DNA of 64,000 nucleotides from Ruegeria meonggei (lineage in GTDB: Bacteria > Pseudomonadota > Alphaproteobacteria > Rhodobacterales > Rhodobacteraceae): positions 62,001 to 126,000 of the forward strand of contig NZ_FWFP01000003.1 of NCBI RefSeq assembly GCF_900172215.1, written 5' to 3'. A program made the translations under genes and the position numbers. Below are positions 8,895 to 18,809 of this stretch, one piece after another. The notes beneath the pieces are model-generated. The model was not told where the DNA came from. It ran no database searches and saw nothing but the letters and a program-made list of their open reading frames with translations. Positions within the stretch are counted from its first letter, which is position 1. Each line of letters begins with the position of its first letter.

Positions 8895-10859
8895 ATGACA
8901 ACCGCTGCCCAGCAAGGTGCAAATGTCTATCCACCAAATGCAGAGACTGTTGCGCGTGCTCATGTAGATGCCGACAAATACACCAAAATGTATGAGGCAT
9001 CGATCAAAGACTCTGACGCCTTCTGGGGCGAACAGGGTAAGCGGATCGACTGGATCAAACCCTATTCGCAAGTCAAAGACGTCAGCTATAATTTTGGGTC
9101 GGTCGGGATAAACTGGTACGCCGACGGCACGCTGAATGTTTCGGCCAACTGCCTGGATCGTCACCTGAAAGCGCGCGGCGACCAGACCGCCATTATCTGG
9201 GAACCGGACGATCCAAACGATGCGGCCCAGCATATCACCTATGCGGAATTGCACCGTCGTACGTGCCGGATGGCCAACATTTTGGAATCTATGGGCGTAC
9301 GAAAGGGCGACCGTGTGGTCATCTACCTGCCCATGATCCCCGAGGCCGCTTACGCTATGCTGGCCTGCGCACGCATTGGTGCCATCCACTCAATCGTGTT
9401 TGCGGGCTTTTCCCCGGACGCTCTGGCAGCGCGGGTGAATGGGTGTGATGCCAAGGTGGTTATTACTGCCGACGAAGCTCCACGGGGCGGTCGTAAGACC
9501 GCGTTAAAGTCAAACGCGGACGCTGCGCTGCTGCACACCAAGGACTCGGTGAAATGTCTGGTGGTCAAACGCACCGGCGGGCAAACAACCTGGGTCTCGG
9601 GTCGCGACTATGACTATAACGAAATGGCTTTGGAGGCGGGTGACTACTGCGCGCCGGCCGAGATGAATGCCGAAGACCCTTTGTTCATTCTGTATACGTC
9701 GGGTTCGACCGGTCAGCCAAAAGGTGTGGTACATACCACCGGCGGTTATCTGGTGTATGCCGCGATGACCCACGAGATCACATTCGATTACCACGACGGC
9801 GATGTGTATTGGTGTACTGCTGATGTCGGCTGGGTCACCGGGCACAGCTATATCGTCTATGGCCCGCTGGCCAATGGCGCGACCACGCTGATGTTCGAAG
9901 GGGTTCCAACTTATCCGGATGCATCCCGCTTTTGGCAGGTTTGCGAAAAGCACAAGGTCAACCAGTTCTATACTGCCCCCACCGCCTTGCGCGCCTTGAT
10001 GGGCCAAGGCAATGAGTGGGTCGAGAAATGCGATCTGAGTGACCTGCGAACACTGGGCACCGTGGGTGAGCCGATCAACCCCGAAGCGTGGAACTGGTAC
10101 AATGACGTTGTTGGTGGCGGACGCTGCCCGATCGTCGACACCTGGTGGCAGACCGAAACCGGTGGTCATCTGATGACCCCCCTGCCCGGCGCCCACGCGA
10201 TGAAGCCCGGCTCGGCCATGAAGCCGTTCTTTGGTATCGAACCGGTCGTTCTGGACCCGCAATCCGGCGTCGAGATCAACGGCAACGGCGTCGAAGGCGT
10301 GTTGTGCATCAAGGACAGCTGGCCCGGTCAGATGCGCACAGTCTGGGGCGATCATGAGCGGTTCGAGAAAACCTATTTCTCGGATTACAAAGGCTATTAC
10401 TTCACCGGCGACGGGTGCCGCCGGGACGAGGACGGCGATTACTGGATCACCGGTCGTGTCGACGACGTGATCAACGTCTCAGGTCACCGCATGGGCACCG
10501 CCGAGGTGGAAAGTGCGTTGGTCGCACACGCCGCGGTAGCCGAGGCTGCGGTTGTCGGTTACCCCCATGAAATCAAAGGGCAAGGCATCTACTGCTATGT
10601 CACTTTGATGAATGACCGCGAACCCAGCGACGATCTGCTCAAGGAACTGCGCGTTTGGGTGCGGACCGAAATTGGTCCGATTGCCTCGCCCGACGTGATC
10701 CAGTGGGCCCCCGGCCTGCCCAAGACCCGCTCGGGCAAGATCATGCGCCGTATCCTGCGCAAGATTGCCGAGAATGACTTTGGCAGCCTGGGTGACACGT
10801 CGACGCTGGCGGATCCGTCAGTCGTCGAAGACCTGATCGAAAACCGCGCGGGAAAGTGA
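8895..10859 (+). CDS. acs: Acetyl-CoA synthetase (acetate-CoA ligase, AMP-forming)
   Basis: Converts acetate, ATP and CoA to acetyl-CoA, AMP and PPi. The start at 8895 ([15 protein letters not shown]) is chosen because of the adjacent GGAGG site and gives 654 residues, the normal Acs length; an in-frame ATG at 8760 would add 45 atypical residues. Motifs include [15 protein letters not shown] (phosphate loop), [50 protein letters not shown] and the acetylatable lysine motif [16 protein letters not shown]. It opens an acs-adk-symporter run, so acetate activation, AMP recycling and uptake are encoded together. Confidence 0.96.
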   Translation: MTTAAQQGANVYPPNAETVARAHVDADKYTKMYEASIKDSDAFWGEQGKRIDWIKPYSQVKDVSYNFGSVGINWYADGTLNVSANCLDRHLKARGDQTAIIWEPDDPNDAAQHITYAELHRRTCRMANILESMGVRKGDRVVIYLPMIPEAAYAMLACARIGAIHSIVFAGFSPDALAARVNGCDAKVVITADEAPRGGRKTALKSNADAALLHTKDSVKCLVVKRTGGQTTWVSGRDYDYNEMALEAGDYCAPAEMNAEDPLFILYTSGSTGQPKGVVHTTGGYLVYAAMTHEITFDYHDGDVYWCTADVGWVTGHSYIVYGPLANGATTLMFEGVPTYPDASRFWQVCEKHKVNQFYTAPTALRALMGQGNEWVEKCDLSDLRTLGTVGEPINPEAWNWYNDVVGGGRCPIVDTWWQTETGGHLMTPLPGAHAMKPGSAMKPFFGIEPVVLDPQSGVEINGNGVEGVLCIKDSWPGQMRTVWGDHERFEKTYFSDYKGYYFTGDGCRRDEDGDYWITGRVDDVINVSGHRMGTAEVESALVAHAAVAEAAVVGYPHEIKGQGIYCYVTLMNDREPSDDLLKELRVWVRTEIGPIASPDVIQWAPGLPKTRSGKIMRRILRKIAENDFGSLGDTSTLADPSVVEDLIENRAGK

Positions 10860-10866
10860 GGACGTG

Positions 10867-11550
10867 ATGGACGCTTCCATAACCACCACACCTGCTGTTC
10901 TGATCCTTCTCGGCCCTCCGGGCGCTGGGAAGGGCACACAGGCGCGCATGCTGGAAGACAAGTTCGGTCTGGTGCAACTGAGCACTGGTGATCTGCTGCG
11001 GGCCGCGGTTGCTGCCGGCACCGACGCGGGCAAGGCCGCCAAAGCCGTGATGGCGGCTGGGGAACTGGTCAGCGATGAAATTGTCATCGCCATACTGCGC
11101 GATCGCATGGCCGAGCGTGACTGCTCCAAGGGCGTCATCCTGGATGGCTTCCCGCGCACCACTGTGCAGGCGCAAGCGCTCGACGCGTTGCTGGCTGAGA
11201 ACGGGCAAAGGATCAGCGCTGCGGTCAGCCTCGAAGTTGAAGATGCAGAAATGGTGATCCGCATCTCGGGCCGATACACTTGCGCTGGATGTGGCGAAGG
11301 GTTTCACGACCAGTTCAAGAAACCCGCGATCGAAGGCACATGTGACAATTGCGGCAGCACCGAATTCAATCGCCGTGCCGATGACAATGCAGAAACCGTG
11401 GCGTCCCGGCTGATCGCGTATCACGCGCAAACCGCACCGCTGATTACCTATTACGATGCGCAGAATGTGCTGAAACGCACCGACGCCATGGGCAAGATCG
11501 AAGACATCGCCATCGATCTGGAGGGGATCGTCGGCGGCGCACTGAATTAA
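10867..11550 (+). CDS. adk: Adenylate kinase with four-Cys LID
   Basis: A 227-residue nucleoside monophosphate kinase: P-loop GPPGAGKGTQA, NMP site LSTGDLLRAAV, DGFPRTTVQAQAL, and a LID with CAGCGEGF...CDNCGS, the four-cysteine zinc form. It begins 7 bases after the acs stop; an in-frame GTG sits directly before the ATG. Placing it next to acs makes sense because Acs releases AMP, which Adk returns to ADP. It may be a second adenylate kinase, since the housekeeping copy in this group commonly lies in the ribosomal protein operon (general knowledge, not visible here). Confidence 0.93.
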   Translation: MDASITTTPAVLILLGPPGAGKGTQARMLEDKFGLVQLSTGDLLRAAVAAGTDAGKAAKAVMAAGELVSDEIVIAILRDRMAERDCSKGVILDGFPRTTVQAQALDALLAENGQRISAAVSLEVEDAEMVIRISGRYTCAGCGEGFHDQFKKPAIEGTCDNCGSTEFNRRADDNAETVASRLIAYHAQTAPLITYYDAQNVLKRTDAMGKIEDIAIDLEGIVGGALN

Positions 11551-11732
11551 GGGGAGGAGAAAAGCCACAGGGCTTTGATCCTTAATAGGAATACTTCGTT
11601 GGACCCGCCTTGGCGGACCAGAGGAGTCTTGCCTGATGCCGACAATGGCGTCTGGCTAAATCGGGAAGCGGTCCGCGACACTGGAGGAGTCGGGCGCGGG
11701 CCGCCCAAGAGGGAAGCAAGGAGGAACCCGCA

Positions 11733-12017
11733 ATGGCGGATCAATCTACCAACTCTGCGCAGACTGCCGAGTCCGACAAGGGCTATTGGCAGGCCAACCT
11801 GCGCTTAATCTACATCAGCCTCGTTATCTGGGCGCTGGTGTCGTTTGGATTCGGCATTCTGCTGCGTCCGTTACTGTCGGGGATCGCCGTCGGTGGCACC
11901 GATCTGGGCTTTTGGTTTGCACAACAGGGATCAATCCTGGTCTTTCTGGTGCTGATCTTCAACTACGCCTGGCGCATGAACAAGCTCGACGCCGAATACG
12001 GCGTGGAAGAAGAATAA
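11733..12017 (+). CDS. DUF4212 small symporter-associated membrane protein
   Basis: A 94-residue protein with two membrane helices (LIYISLVIWALVSFGFGILL and SILVFLVLIFNYAWRMNKLD), the two-helix YjcH/DUF4212 pattern. Genes of this family sit directly upstream of VC_2705-type sodium/solute symporters, exactly as here (15 bases before the next ATG). Likely an accessory subunit of that transporter in the inner membrane. The start has a good ribosome site (aaggaggaa). The 180-base gap after adk holds several short GC-rich inverted repeats but no convincing gene. Confidence 0.85.
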   Translation: MADQSTNSAQTAESDKGYWQANLRLIYISLVIWALVSFGFGILLRPLLSGIAVGGTDLGFWFAQQGSILVFLVLIFNYAWRMNKLDAEYGVEEE

Positions 12018-12032
12018 GGGAGCGCTGGGACA

Positions 12033-13817
12033 ATGGATCAGTTTACCATCAACCTGCTGTTTGTCGGCGCGTCTTTTGCGCTATACATCGGCATCGCGAT
12101 TTGGGCCCGTGCGGGTTCCACATCTGAATTCTACGCCGCGGGTCGCGGCATTCACCCGGTCACCAACGGTATGGCGACAGCGGCTGACTGGATGTCAGCG
12201 GCCTCGTTCATCTCGATGGCGGGCCTGATCGCCTTTACCGGCTATGACAACTCGACCTTCCTGATGGGGTGGACTGGTGGCTACGTGCTGCTGGCGCTGC
12301 TGCTTGCGCCCTACCTGCGCAAGTTCGGCAAATACACCGTGTCGGAATTCATCGGCGACCGCTTTTACAGCCAAACCGCACGCATCGTTGCAGTGATCTG
12401 TCTGATTGTGGCCTCGGTAACTTACGTGATCGGTCAGATGACCGGTGTGGGCGTGGCCTTTGGCCGCTTCCTTGAGGTTAGCAACACATCTGGCCTGTTG
12501 ATTGGCGCCGGCGTCGTGTTTGCCTACGCGGTGTTTGGTGGGATGAAAGGCGTGACCTATACGCAGGTCGCTCAGTACTGTGTGCTGATCACCGCCTATA
12601 CTATCCCAGCGATCTTCATCTCGTTGCAGCTGACCGGTACGCCGGTTCCGGCGCTGGGTCTGTTTGGCGACACCGCAAGTGGTGAACCGCTGCTGACCAA
12701 GCTGGATGCGATCGTGACCGAGCTGGGCTTTAACGAATACACCGCCCACCACTCGGACACGCTGAACATGGTGCTGTTCACGCTGTCGCTGATGATCGGT
12801 ACGGCCGGTCTGCCGCACGTCATCATGCGTTTCTTCACCGTGCCGAAAGTGGCTGATGCCCGCTGGTCTGCCGGTTGGGCGCTGGTGTTCATCGCACTGC
12901 TGTACCTGACCGCCCCTGCGGTTGGCGCAATGGCTCGTCTGAACATCAGTGATATGATGTGGCCCAATGGCGGCATCGAAGGTGGCGCGGTTTCGGTCGA
13001 AGATATCGACAACGATCCGCGTTATGATTGGATGGCCACGTGGCAGAAAACAGGTCTGCTGGATTGGGAAGACAAGAACGGCGACGGCAAAATCCAGTAC
13101 TATAACGACAAGTCCGATGCCATGAACGTTATCGCCGAGGAAAAAGGCTGGGTTGGTAACGAGTTGACCAAGTTCAACCGTGACATCCTGGTTCTGGCCA
13201 ACCCCGAGATTGCCAACCTGCCGGGTTGGGTGATCGGTCTGGTCGCTGCCGGTGGTCTTGCGGCCGCTCTGTCGACCGCTGCGGGCCTTCTGTTGGCGAT
13301 TTCGTCAGCTGTGTCCCACGACCTTGTCAAAGGTGCGATCAATCCGTCGATCTCTGAAAAGGGTGAATTGCTGGCGGCGCGGATCGCAATGGCCGTGGCC
13401 ATCGTTGTGGCAACCTACCTGGGTCTGAACCCACCGGGCTTTGCGGCGCAAACCGTGGCTCTGGCGTTTGGTCTGGCGGCTGCCTCGATCTTCCCGGCGC
13501 TGATGATGGGGATCTTCTCGACCCGCATCAACAACACCGGCGCGGTTGCTGGCATGCTGGCAGGTCTGACCGTCACTTTGGTCTACATCTTCCTGCATAA
13601 GGGCTGGCTGTTCATTCCGGGCACCAACTCGTTCACCGATGCTGATCCGCTTTTGGGTCCGATCAAGTCGACTTCGTTCGGCGCCATCGGTGCGATGATC
13701 AACTTTGGTACCGCCTACATCGTTGCAGGCATGACCAAAGAGACTCCGCCGGAGATCGTTGAATTGGTCGAAAGCGTGCGTATTCCCCGTGGCGCGGGCG
13801 CAGCTCAGAACAAATGA
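12033..13817 (+). CDS. Sodium/solute symporter, VC_2705 subfamily (ActP-like)
   Basis: A 594-residue SSS-family transporter with about thirteen helices. Family marks are FYAAGRGIHPVTNGMATAADWMSAASFI, the GLPHVIMRFFTVPK segment and GGLAAALSTAAGLLLAISSAVSHD. The hydrophilic loop at about residues 310-390, with DKNGDGK, distinguishes the VC_2705 branch from E. coli ActP. Linkage to acs makes acetate or another short carboxylate the likely solute (inference). A terminator-like hairpin follows the gene. Confidence 0.9.
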   Translation: MDQFTINLLFVGASFALYIGIAIWARAGSTSEFYAAGRGIHPVTNGMATAADWMSAASFISMAGLIAFTGYDNSTFLMGWTGGYVLLALLLAPYLRKFGKYTVSEFIGDRFYSQTARIVAVICLIVASVTYVIGQMTGVGVAFGRFLEVSNTSGLLIGAGVVFAYAVFGGMKGVTYTQVAQYCVLITAYTIPAIFISLQLTGTPVPALGLFGDTASGEPLLTKLDAIVTELGFNEYTAHHSDTLNMVLFTLSLMIGTAGLPHVIMRFFTVPKVADARWSAGWALVFIALLYLTAPAVGAMARLNISDMMWPNGGIEGGAVSVEDIDNDPRYDWMATWQKTGLLDWEDKNGDGKIQYYNDKSDAMNVIAEEKGWVGNELTKFNRDILVLANPEIANLPGWVIGLVAAGGLAAALSTAAGLLLAISSAVSHDLVKGAINPSISEKGELLAARIAMAVAIVVATYLGLNPPGFAAQTVALAFGLAAASIFPALMMGIFSTRINNTGAVAGMLAGLTVTLVYIFLHKGWLFIPGTNSFTDADPLLGPIKSTSFGAIGAMINFGTAYIVAGMTKETPPEIVELVESVRIPRGAGAAQNK

Positions 13818-13871
13818 GCCTGATGCGGACCCTGGACACAGTCCAAGGACCGCGTCTTTCGACTGACTACT

Positions 13872-13896
13872 CCCGCCCGGCACTCCACCGGGCGGG
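13872..13896 (+). terminator. Rho-independent-like terminator after the symporter gene
   Basis: A perfect 9-base-pair stem, cccgcccgg (13872-13880) and ccgggcggg (13888-13896), loop cactcca, followed by attctt. It lies 55 bases after the symporter stop and before the next gene. The U-run is short, so termination may be partial. Confidence 0.6.
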
Positions 13897-13925
13897 ATTC
13901 TTAACCAGAAACCCAGGACTGTCAC

Positions 13926-15749
13926 ATGCCCCTGTCCCATGATGAGATCACCCGGTTTCTAAAATCCGTACACCCCTATGACGCCCTGCCCCAGGATGTG
14001 CTGGATAGCACAGCCCGCCAGATCCAAGTGTTGGAGGTCGAACAAGACGCCTCGCTATACGAATTGGGCAATGCTCTGCCCGGCGTCTTCATCATTTACG
14101 AAGGACAGGTTGAAATCACTGACGAGAACGGCGCAGTCGTGTCTCATCTCGGGCTGCGCAATTCCTTTGGCGAGCGCGGCCTTTTCAAAGATGGCCGCGC
14201 GGTCACCAACGCCTCGGCGCAGGAGCATTCGGTTCTGATGCTGCTTGCACCCGACCTGGTGCGTGACCTGGCCAGCGAGCACGAAGTTGTCTCGAGCTTT
14301 TTTGATCGCACACGCGGTGTCCGGACCGACCCCCAAAGCTTGGCGACCAGTTCCATTGACATCCTCATGGCCAAGGATCCCGCCACATGCACGCCTGGCA
14401 CACCAGTCCAACAGGCAGCGCAAATGATGCGGGATCGCCATATCTCATCGCTATGCGTGACCTCAGATGACGCACTTGTGGGCATCGTGACCCTGCGGGA
14501 CATTTCCGGGAAATACGTAGCGGATTGTATGCCCGAGACCACGCTGATCGCCGAGATCATGACCCCTGACCCCATCACCCTGTCGCCGACCGACATTGGA
14601 TCTGACGTACTGCATGTGATGATGGAGCGTGGCATCGGTCATGTCCCCATCTGTGAGGGCAGCAAGCTGGTTGGCGTCGTGACACAGACCGACCTGACCC
14701 ATTATCAGGCCATCAATTCCGCCGAACTTGTCCGCCGCATTGCCCGCGCCCAATCAGCCCAGGAGATGGCGCACGTGACGGCGGAAATTCCGCAGCTTCT
14801 GGTACAGCTTGTGGCCAGTGGGAACCGACATGAGATCGTCACCCGGCTGATCACCGATATCGCCGATACCGCCACACGGCGTCTGCTTGCACTGGCCGAA
14901 GAGAAACTTGGCCCCCCGCCCGTGCCGTATCTATGGTTGGCCTGTGGATCGCAGGGCCGGCAAGAACAAACCGGTGTATCGGATCAAGACAATTGCCTGA
15001 TGCTGGACGACAGCGTGTCCAAGGACGACATGCCCTACTTTGGCGCGTTGGCGAAATTCGTCTGCGATGGGCTGGATACCTGCGGATACTTTTACTGCCC
15101 CGGTGACATGATGGCGACTAACCCGCGTTGGTGCCAGCCAGTACGCATCTGGCACACCTATTTCAAAGGTTGGATCGCCAAACCCAATCCAGAGGCGCAG
15201 ATGCTGGCCTCGGTCATGTTTGATCTGCGCCCGATTGGCGGCACATTCGAGCTGTTCACGAACCTTCAGACCGACACGCTGGCCGCCGCCAATGCGAACT
15301 CGATCTTTGTGGCGCACATGATTTCGAACTCGCTGAAACACACACCCCCGCTGGGCTTGTTGCGTGGCTTTGCGACGATCCGGTCGGGCGAGCACAGAAA
15401 CACACTGGACCTCAAGCATAACGGCGTCGTGCCTGTCGTTGATCTGGCCCGCGTCTACAGCCTGCAGGGCCAATTGCCCGAGGCCAACTCGCGCGCGCGC
15501 CTGAAGGCCGCCGAGGCTGCAGGTGTACTCAGTCCCTCAGGGGCGCGAGATTTGCTTGATGCGTATGACCTGATCGCCGAAAATCGGCTGGAACATCAGG
15601 TCAGGCTGGTCAAGTCCGGTAAGAAACCCGACAACTATCTGCCGCCATCGTGCTTGTCAGACTTTGAGCGAAGTCATCTTCGCAACGCCTTTGTTGTCGT
15701 AAAGACGATGCAATCGGCTGTTGGTCATGGCAAGGGTATGCTCGGCTAA
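13926..15749 (+). CDS. cNMP-binding / CBS pair / DUF294 nucleotidyltransferase-like protein
   Basis: A 607-residue cytosolic signalling protein. In order: a cyclic-nucleotide-binding-like domain (about 15-130, ending GLRNSFGERGLFKDGRAVTNAS), two CBS motifs (about 145-265, IDILMAKDPATCTPGTPVQQ and IAEIMTPDPITLSPTD), then a GlnD-like nucleotidyltransferase region with CGSQGRQEQTGVSDQDNCLM (GS, D-x-D pattern) and a helical C-terminal DUF294 part. Proteins of this build are often encoded beside DUF4212/VC_2705 symporters, as here, suggesting they regulate uptake in response to adenine nucleotides. The modified target is unknown. Confidence 0.85.
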   Translation: MPLSHDEITRFLKSVHPYDALPQDVLDSTARQIQVLEVEQDASLYELGNALPGVFIIYEGQVEITDENGAVVSHLGLRNSFGERGLFKDGRAVTNASAQEHSVLMLLAPDLVRDLASEHEVVSSFFDRTRGVRTDPQSLATSSIDILMAKDPATCTPGTPVQQAAQMMRDRHISSLCVTSDDALVGIVTLRDISGKYVADCMPETTLIAEIMTPDPITLSPTDIGSDVLHVMMERGIGHVPICEGSKLVGVVTQTDLTHYQAINSAELVRRIARAQSAQEMAHVTAEIPQLLVQLVASGNRHEIVTRLITDIADTATRRLLALAEEKLGPPPVPYLWLACGSQGRQEQTGVSDQDNCLMLDDSVSKDDMPYFGALAKFVCDGLDTCGYFYCPGDMMATNPRWCQPVRIWHTYFKGWIAKPNPEAQMLASVMFDLRPIGGTFELFTNLQTDTLAAANANSIFVAHMISNSLKHTPPLGLLRGFATIRSGEHRNTLDLKHNGVVPVVDLARVYSLQGQLPEANSRARLKAAEAAGVLSPSGARDLLDAYDLIAENRLEHQVRLVKSGKKPDNYLPPSCLSDFERSHLRNAFVVVKTMQSAVGHGKGMLG

Positions 15750-15800
15750 TACTGAAAACACACGGAACGGGACCAAGCGCCCGAAATTCGGAGAGACACA

Positions 15801-16319
15801 ATGTTTCTGGAACTCATCGGTACCGTCTTTGCAGGCATCGCTTTTGCAGGCGTAGTCATGGTTGTAAACAAGCTGACAGGCGGACGCCTGCCGCGTTGGG
15901 CCGCCCCGGTCGCGGCAGGTTTGGGTATGATCGCCATGACCATCAATAGCGAGTACTCCTGGTACGATCGAACCCGCGGCACCCTGCCCGACGGCCTGAC
16001 AGTCATACAAGAGGTTGAAAGCCGTGCCTTCTATCGCCCATGGACCTACGCCGTGCCGTATGTAGATCGTTTCGCCGCCATCGACACCGTCTCAGTGCGC
16101 ACCAATACACAGGTTCCCGAACAGCGTCTGGTGGATCTGTATTTCTTCGGCCGCTGGGCCCCGGTGTCTAAAATGCCGGTGGCCGTGAACTGTGTCGATA
16201 ACAGCCGCGCCAATTTGGCGGACGGGGCCGAGTTTGGCGATGACGGCCATCTGTTAAACGCCGACTGGATCAAAGCCAACGCCGATGATCCGGTTATCGA
16301 GGCGACCTGCGGGGTGTGA
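15801..16319 (+). CDS. Two-helix membrane protein of unknown function
   Basis: A 172-residue protein I do not recognise. Two hydrophobic helices lie at the N-terminus (IGTVFAGIAFAGVVMVV and APVAAGLGMIAMTI), followed by a soluble part with FYRPWTYAVPYVDRFAAIDTVSVRTNTQ and two Cys (CVDNSRANL and the C-terminal CGV) that could pair in the periplasm. It lies between the DUF294 protein and the membrane exonuclease, whose ATG follows the stop by one base, so all three are probably one operon. Confidence 0.75.
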   Translation: MFLELIGTVFAGIAFAGVVMVVNKLTGGRLPRWAAPVAAGLGMIAMTINSEYSWYDRTRGTLPDGLTVIQEVESRAFYRPWTYAVPYVDRFAAIDTVSVRTNTQVPEQRLVDLYFFGRWAPVSKMPVAVNCVDNSRANLADGAEFGDDGHLLNADWIKANADDPVIEATCGV

Positions 16320-16320
16320 C

Positions 16321-17733
16321 ATGCTGAGCCGTTTAAGCCTGCGCCTGCGGATTTTTCTGTTTTTCTGCCTGCTGGCTGCAGGCGCTCTGGCCGTCAGTTC
16401 AATCGCGCTTTGGATCAGTTATCAGCGTGCCGCCGATCCTGATTTGGCCAGCGCGTTCGTCTTTGCCGAAATCCTTATGGGATTTGGGTTTGTCGCCCTG
16501 ATCGCCGCTGTTTGGCTTCTGTTTGATGATAATGTCGCCAAACCGATTGAACGCCTCTCTGCGCAGTTGCGGGCCCGCGCGCATGCAGGTGTCAGCACAG
16601 ATGTCGATATGCAAGCCGCACGTTATCTGGGCGACCTTGCGCCCGCAGCGGCGGGGCTGGCAGATCAACTGTCCGGCAAAACCATGGATGTGGCCGAAGC
16701 CGTTGCCGTCGAAACCGCCCATCTGGCGGCCGAAAAACAGAGGCTGACCGCCCTTCTGACCGAAATTCCCGTGGCAATGGTTCTGGCCAGTCCAACCCAT
16801 AAAATCGTTCTGTATGACGGACAGGCCGCCGGAGTACTGGCACAGATCGCCCATCCCCGCCTCAACGCCTCGCTGTTTGAATACCTCCAGCCAGCGCCGT
16901 TGGAACAGGCTTTTAAGAAACTGACCAAAACCGGTCTCGAAGTGACCTGCACATTGATCAGCATCGACGGGGCCCAGACCTATAGCGCCCGCATGAAACC
17001 GCTGGGTGACGCGCCGGGGTATCTGCTTCTGTTCGATGAAAGCTCGGCCAATATCGCGCCCGACGCGGCGCGTCCTCTGGTCTATGATTTCGACCTGTTG
17101 CACAGCGATGCTGAGGACAGGTTTGACACCCTTGCCCTGTCCGATCTGTGTTTTGTTGTGTTTGATACGGAAACCACAGGGCTGTTGCCGCATAAGGACG
17201 AGATCGTGCAGATCGGTGCGGTGCGGGTAGTGAACGGTCGTATCGTCGAAGGTGAACAGCTGGACATGTTGGTTGATCCCGGAATGCCGATTCCGGCAGC
17301 CTCGACCAAGGTACACAAGGTCAACGACCGGATGGTCGAAGGGGCGCCGGACATTGGCGAGGCCGGGCGCGTCTTTCACCAATTCGCGCGCAACGCGGTG
17401 ATCGTGGCGCATAATGCCCCCTTCGACATGGCCTTTTTGCGGCGCCATGCGAAGCGTATGAATGTGGACTGGGATCACCCTATTCTTGACACTGTTCTTT
17501 TGTCCGCCGTTCTGTTTGGAGCAAGCGACCAGCACACGTTGGATGCTTTGTGCGACAGGTTGCAGATTACCATCCCAGAGAACCTGCGCCACACCGCCCT
17601 TGGCGATGCAGTGGCCACAGCCCAGGCGTTGGTTAAAATGCTGCCGATGCTTCAGGCACGTGGGATGACCACATTTGGCGAGGTCATCGAAGCCACCCGC
17701 AAGCATGGCCGTCTATTGGAAGATCTGAACTGA
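16321..17733 (+). CDS. Membrane-anchored sensor-like protein with C-terminal DEDDh 3'-5' exonuclease
   Basis: A 470-residue protein. Two helices at about 8-30 and 45-65 are followed by a HAMP-like linker (DDNVAKPIERLSAQLRARAHAG), a PAS-like domain (about 140-250, TALLTEIPVAMVLASPTHKIVLYDG) and a DnaQ-type exonuclease. Catalytic residues are D282 and E284 in FDTETTG, D369 in HNAPFD, H424 and D429 in HTALGDA. The start at 16321 follows the upstream stop directly; an earlier in-frame start would overlap it. The layout resembles a sensor kinase whose kinase has been replaced by an exonuclease. Related genes occur beside DUF294 symporter clusters; substrate (DNA or RNA) is unknown. Confidence 0.85.
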   Translation: MLSRLSLRLRIFLFFCLLAAGALAVSSIALWISYQRAADPDLASAFVFAEILMGFGFVALIAAVWLLFDDNVAKPIERLSAQLRARAHAGVSTDVDMQAARYLGDLAPAAAGLADQLSGKTMDVAEAVAVETAHLAAEKQRLTALLTEIPVAMVLASPTHKIVLYDGQAAGVLAQIAHPRLNASLFEYLQPAPLEQAFKKLTKTGLEVTCTLISIDGAQTYSARMKPLGDAPGYLLLFDESSANIAPDAARPLVYDFDLLHSDAEDRFDTLALSDLCFVVFDTETTGLLPHKDEIVQIGAVRVVNGRIVEGEQLDMLVDPGMPIPAASTKVHKVNDRMVEGAPDIGEAGRVFHQFARNAVIVAHNAPFDMAFLRRHAKRMNVDWDHPILDTVLLSAVLFGASDQHTLDALCDRLQITIPENLRHTALGDAVATAQALVKMLPMLQARGMTTFGEVIEATRKHGRLLEDLN

Positions 17734-17822
17734 GCCTCGATTTGTTCGGGCCGGATTCAGCTTTTCATGGACAATTCCAACAGGCCGTGGCACCTGATGC
17801 GCGACCACTAAATGAGCGCGCG

Positions 17823-18323
17823 ATGACCGAAAAGACCTTTACCCCCACCCCCAATCAAAGCATCGCCTTCCGCGAAGCGCTGGGGTGTTTCGGAACCGGT
17901 GTTACGGTTATCACCACCAACACCGCGCAGGGGCCGCGGGCCATCACTGTCAACTCGTTTTCGTCTGTTTCGCTGGATCCACCGCTGGTACTGTGGTGTC
18001 TGGCCAACGACTCCAACAGGTTCGACGCTTTTCACGCCTGCACACACTACGCAATCCATGTAATGGCGCAGGAACAACAGGACCAAGCGCTGCGGTTTGC
18101 GCGCGACGGGTTGGATTTTTCGCATGCGGAATGGCTGAGTGATCCCGATGGTCGCCCGCACCTTGCCGATTGCCTAGCCCGGTTTGACTGCCATTTGCAT
18201 TCCAGACACGAAGCCGGAGATCACTTGATTCTGGTCGGTGAGGTGAAAAAGGTGATGTACCGAACCGGCAAGGGTCTGATTTTCAAACGCGGTCAGTTCG
18301 GTGGGTTCGCGGACTTTCTGTAA
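17823..18323 (+). CDS. Flavin reductase family protein
   Basis: A 166-residue FMN-binding split-barrel protein. Typical stretches are FREALGCFGTGVTVITTN, AITVNSFSSVSLDPPLVLWCLA and the closing GKGLIFKRGQFGGFADFL. Such enzymes use NAD(P)H to supply reduced FMN to two-component monooxygenases, or act as flavin-binding redox proteins. The ATG at 17823 (MTEKTFTPTPNQ) fits the family length; an in-frame upstream start at 17742 would add 27 unlike residues. No monooxygenase partner lies beside it. The gene ends 3 bases from the convergent DUF6505 gene. Confidence 0.87.
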   Translation: MTEKTFTPTPNQSIAFREALGCFGTGVTVITTNTAQGPRAITVNSFSSVSLDPPLVLWCLANDSNRFDAFHACTHYAIHVMAQEQQDQALRFARDGLDFSHAEWLSDPDGRPHLADCLARFDCHLHSRHEAGDHLILVGEVKKVMYRTGKGLIFKRGQFGGFADFL

Positions 18324-18326
18324 CGT

Positions 18327-18809
18327 TTATTCGTCAAGCGTCCCGTGAACGGCCAGAGCATCTAGCTGCGTTTCCTGCGGTGTGATGATCCGGTACGCCT
18401 CGTGCACGCCGGTTTCGGATAACTCTCGGGCAACCGTCAAAAGAGTGTTTGGGGCATGTTCATCGCACAGCTCGCTCATATGCTCGATTTCGGCGCGCGC
18501 TACACCCAACGCCGCCTGAACTGAGGGCGCGCCGTAGAGTTGCACAAAGTGCTGGGCCAGGCTTTGCGCGATTGACTCAACCTCAGCCTCTTCGATCTGG
18601 GTAACAGCCACAAAGGTCACCCGGCCAAAGGTTTCCACCCCCAGCCAGCCATTGGCAAATGCCTGACGCGCTCTGCCTTCCAGATCGCCCTGCCCCCAGT
18701 TCGAGAACTCGAACCCCCCTGAAATGCACCATTCACCGGTACGCGCAGGGGAATGAAACACGTTCATATCGCTTTCGTCGAAGTGAATTGCGCGGGCCAG
18801 TTTCATCAT
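18327..18809 (-). CDS. DUF6505 family protein
   Basis: A 160-residue soluble protein beginning MMKLARAIHFDESDMNVFHS. I recognise it as the DUF6505 family found beside biotin/lipoate ligase-like genes in this bacterial group; no enzyme motif is visible. Its start codon overlaps the stop of the upstream ligase-like gene by one base, so the two are translationally coupled and probably act together. Function unknown. Confidence 0.75.
   Translation of the reverse strand: MMKLARAIHFDESDMNVFHSPARTGEWCISGGFEFSNWGQGDLEGRARQAFANGWLGVETFGRVTFVAVTQIEEAEVESIAQSLAQHFVQLYGAPSVQAALGVARAEIEHMSELCDEHAPNTLLTVARELSETGVHEAYRIITPQETQLDALAVHGTLDE

Noticed and set aside
16399..17706. 435-codon minus-strand frame
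   Set aside because: Antisense to the exonuclease, which has complete catalytic motifs; composition is His/Gln/Arg-rich.
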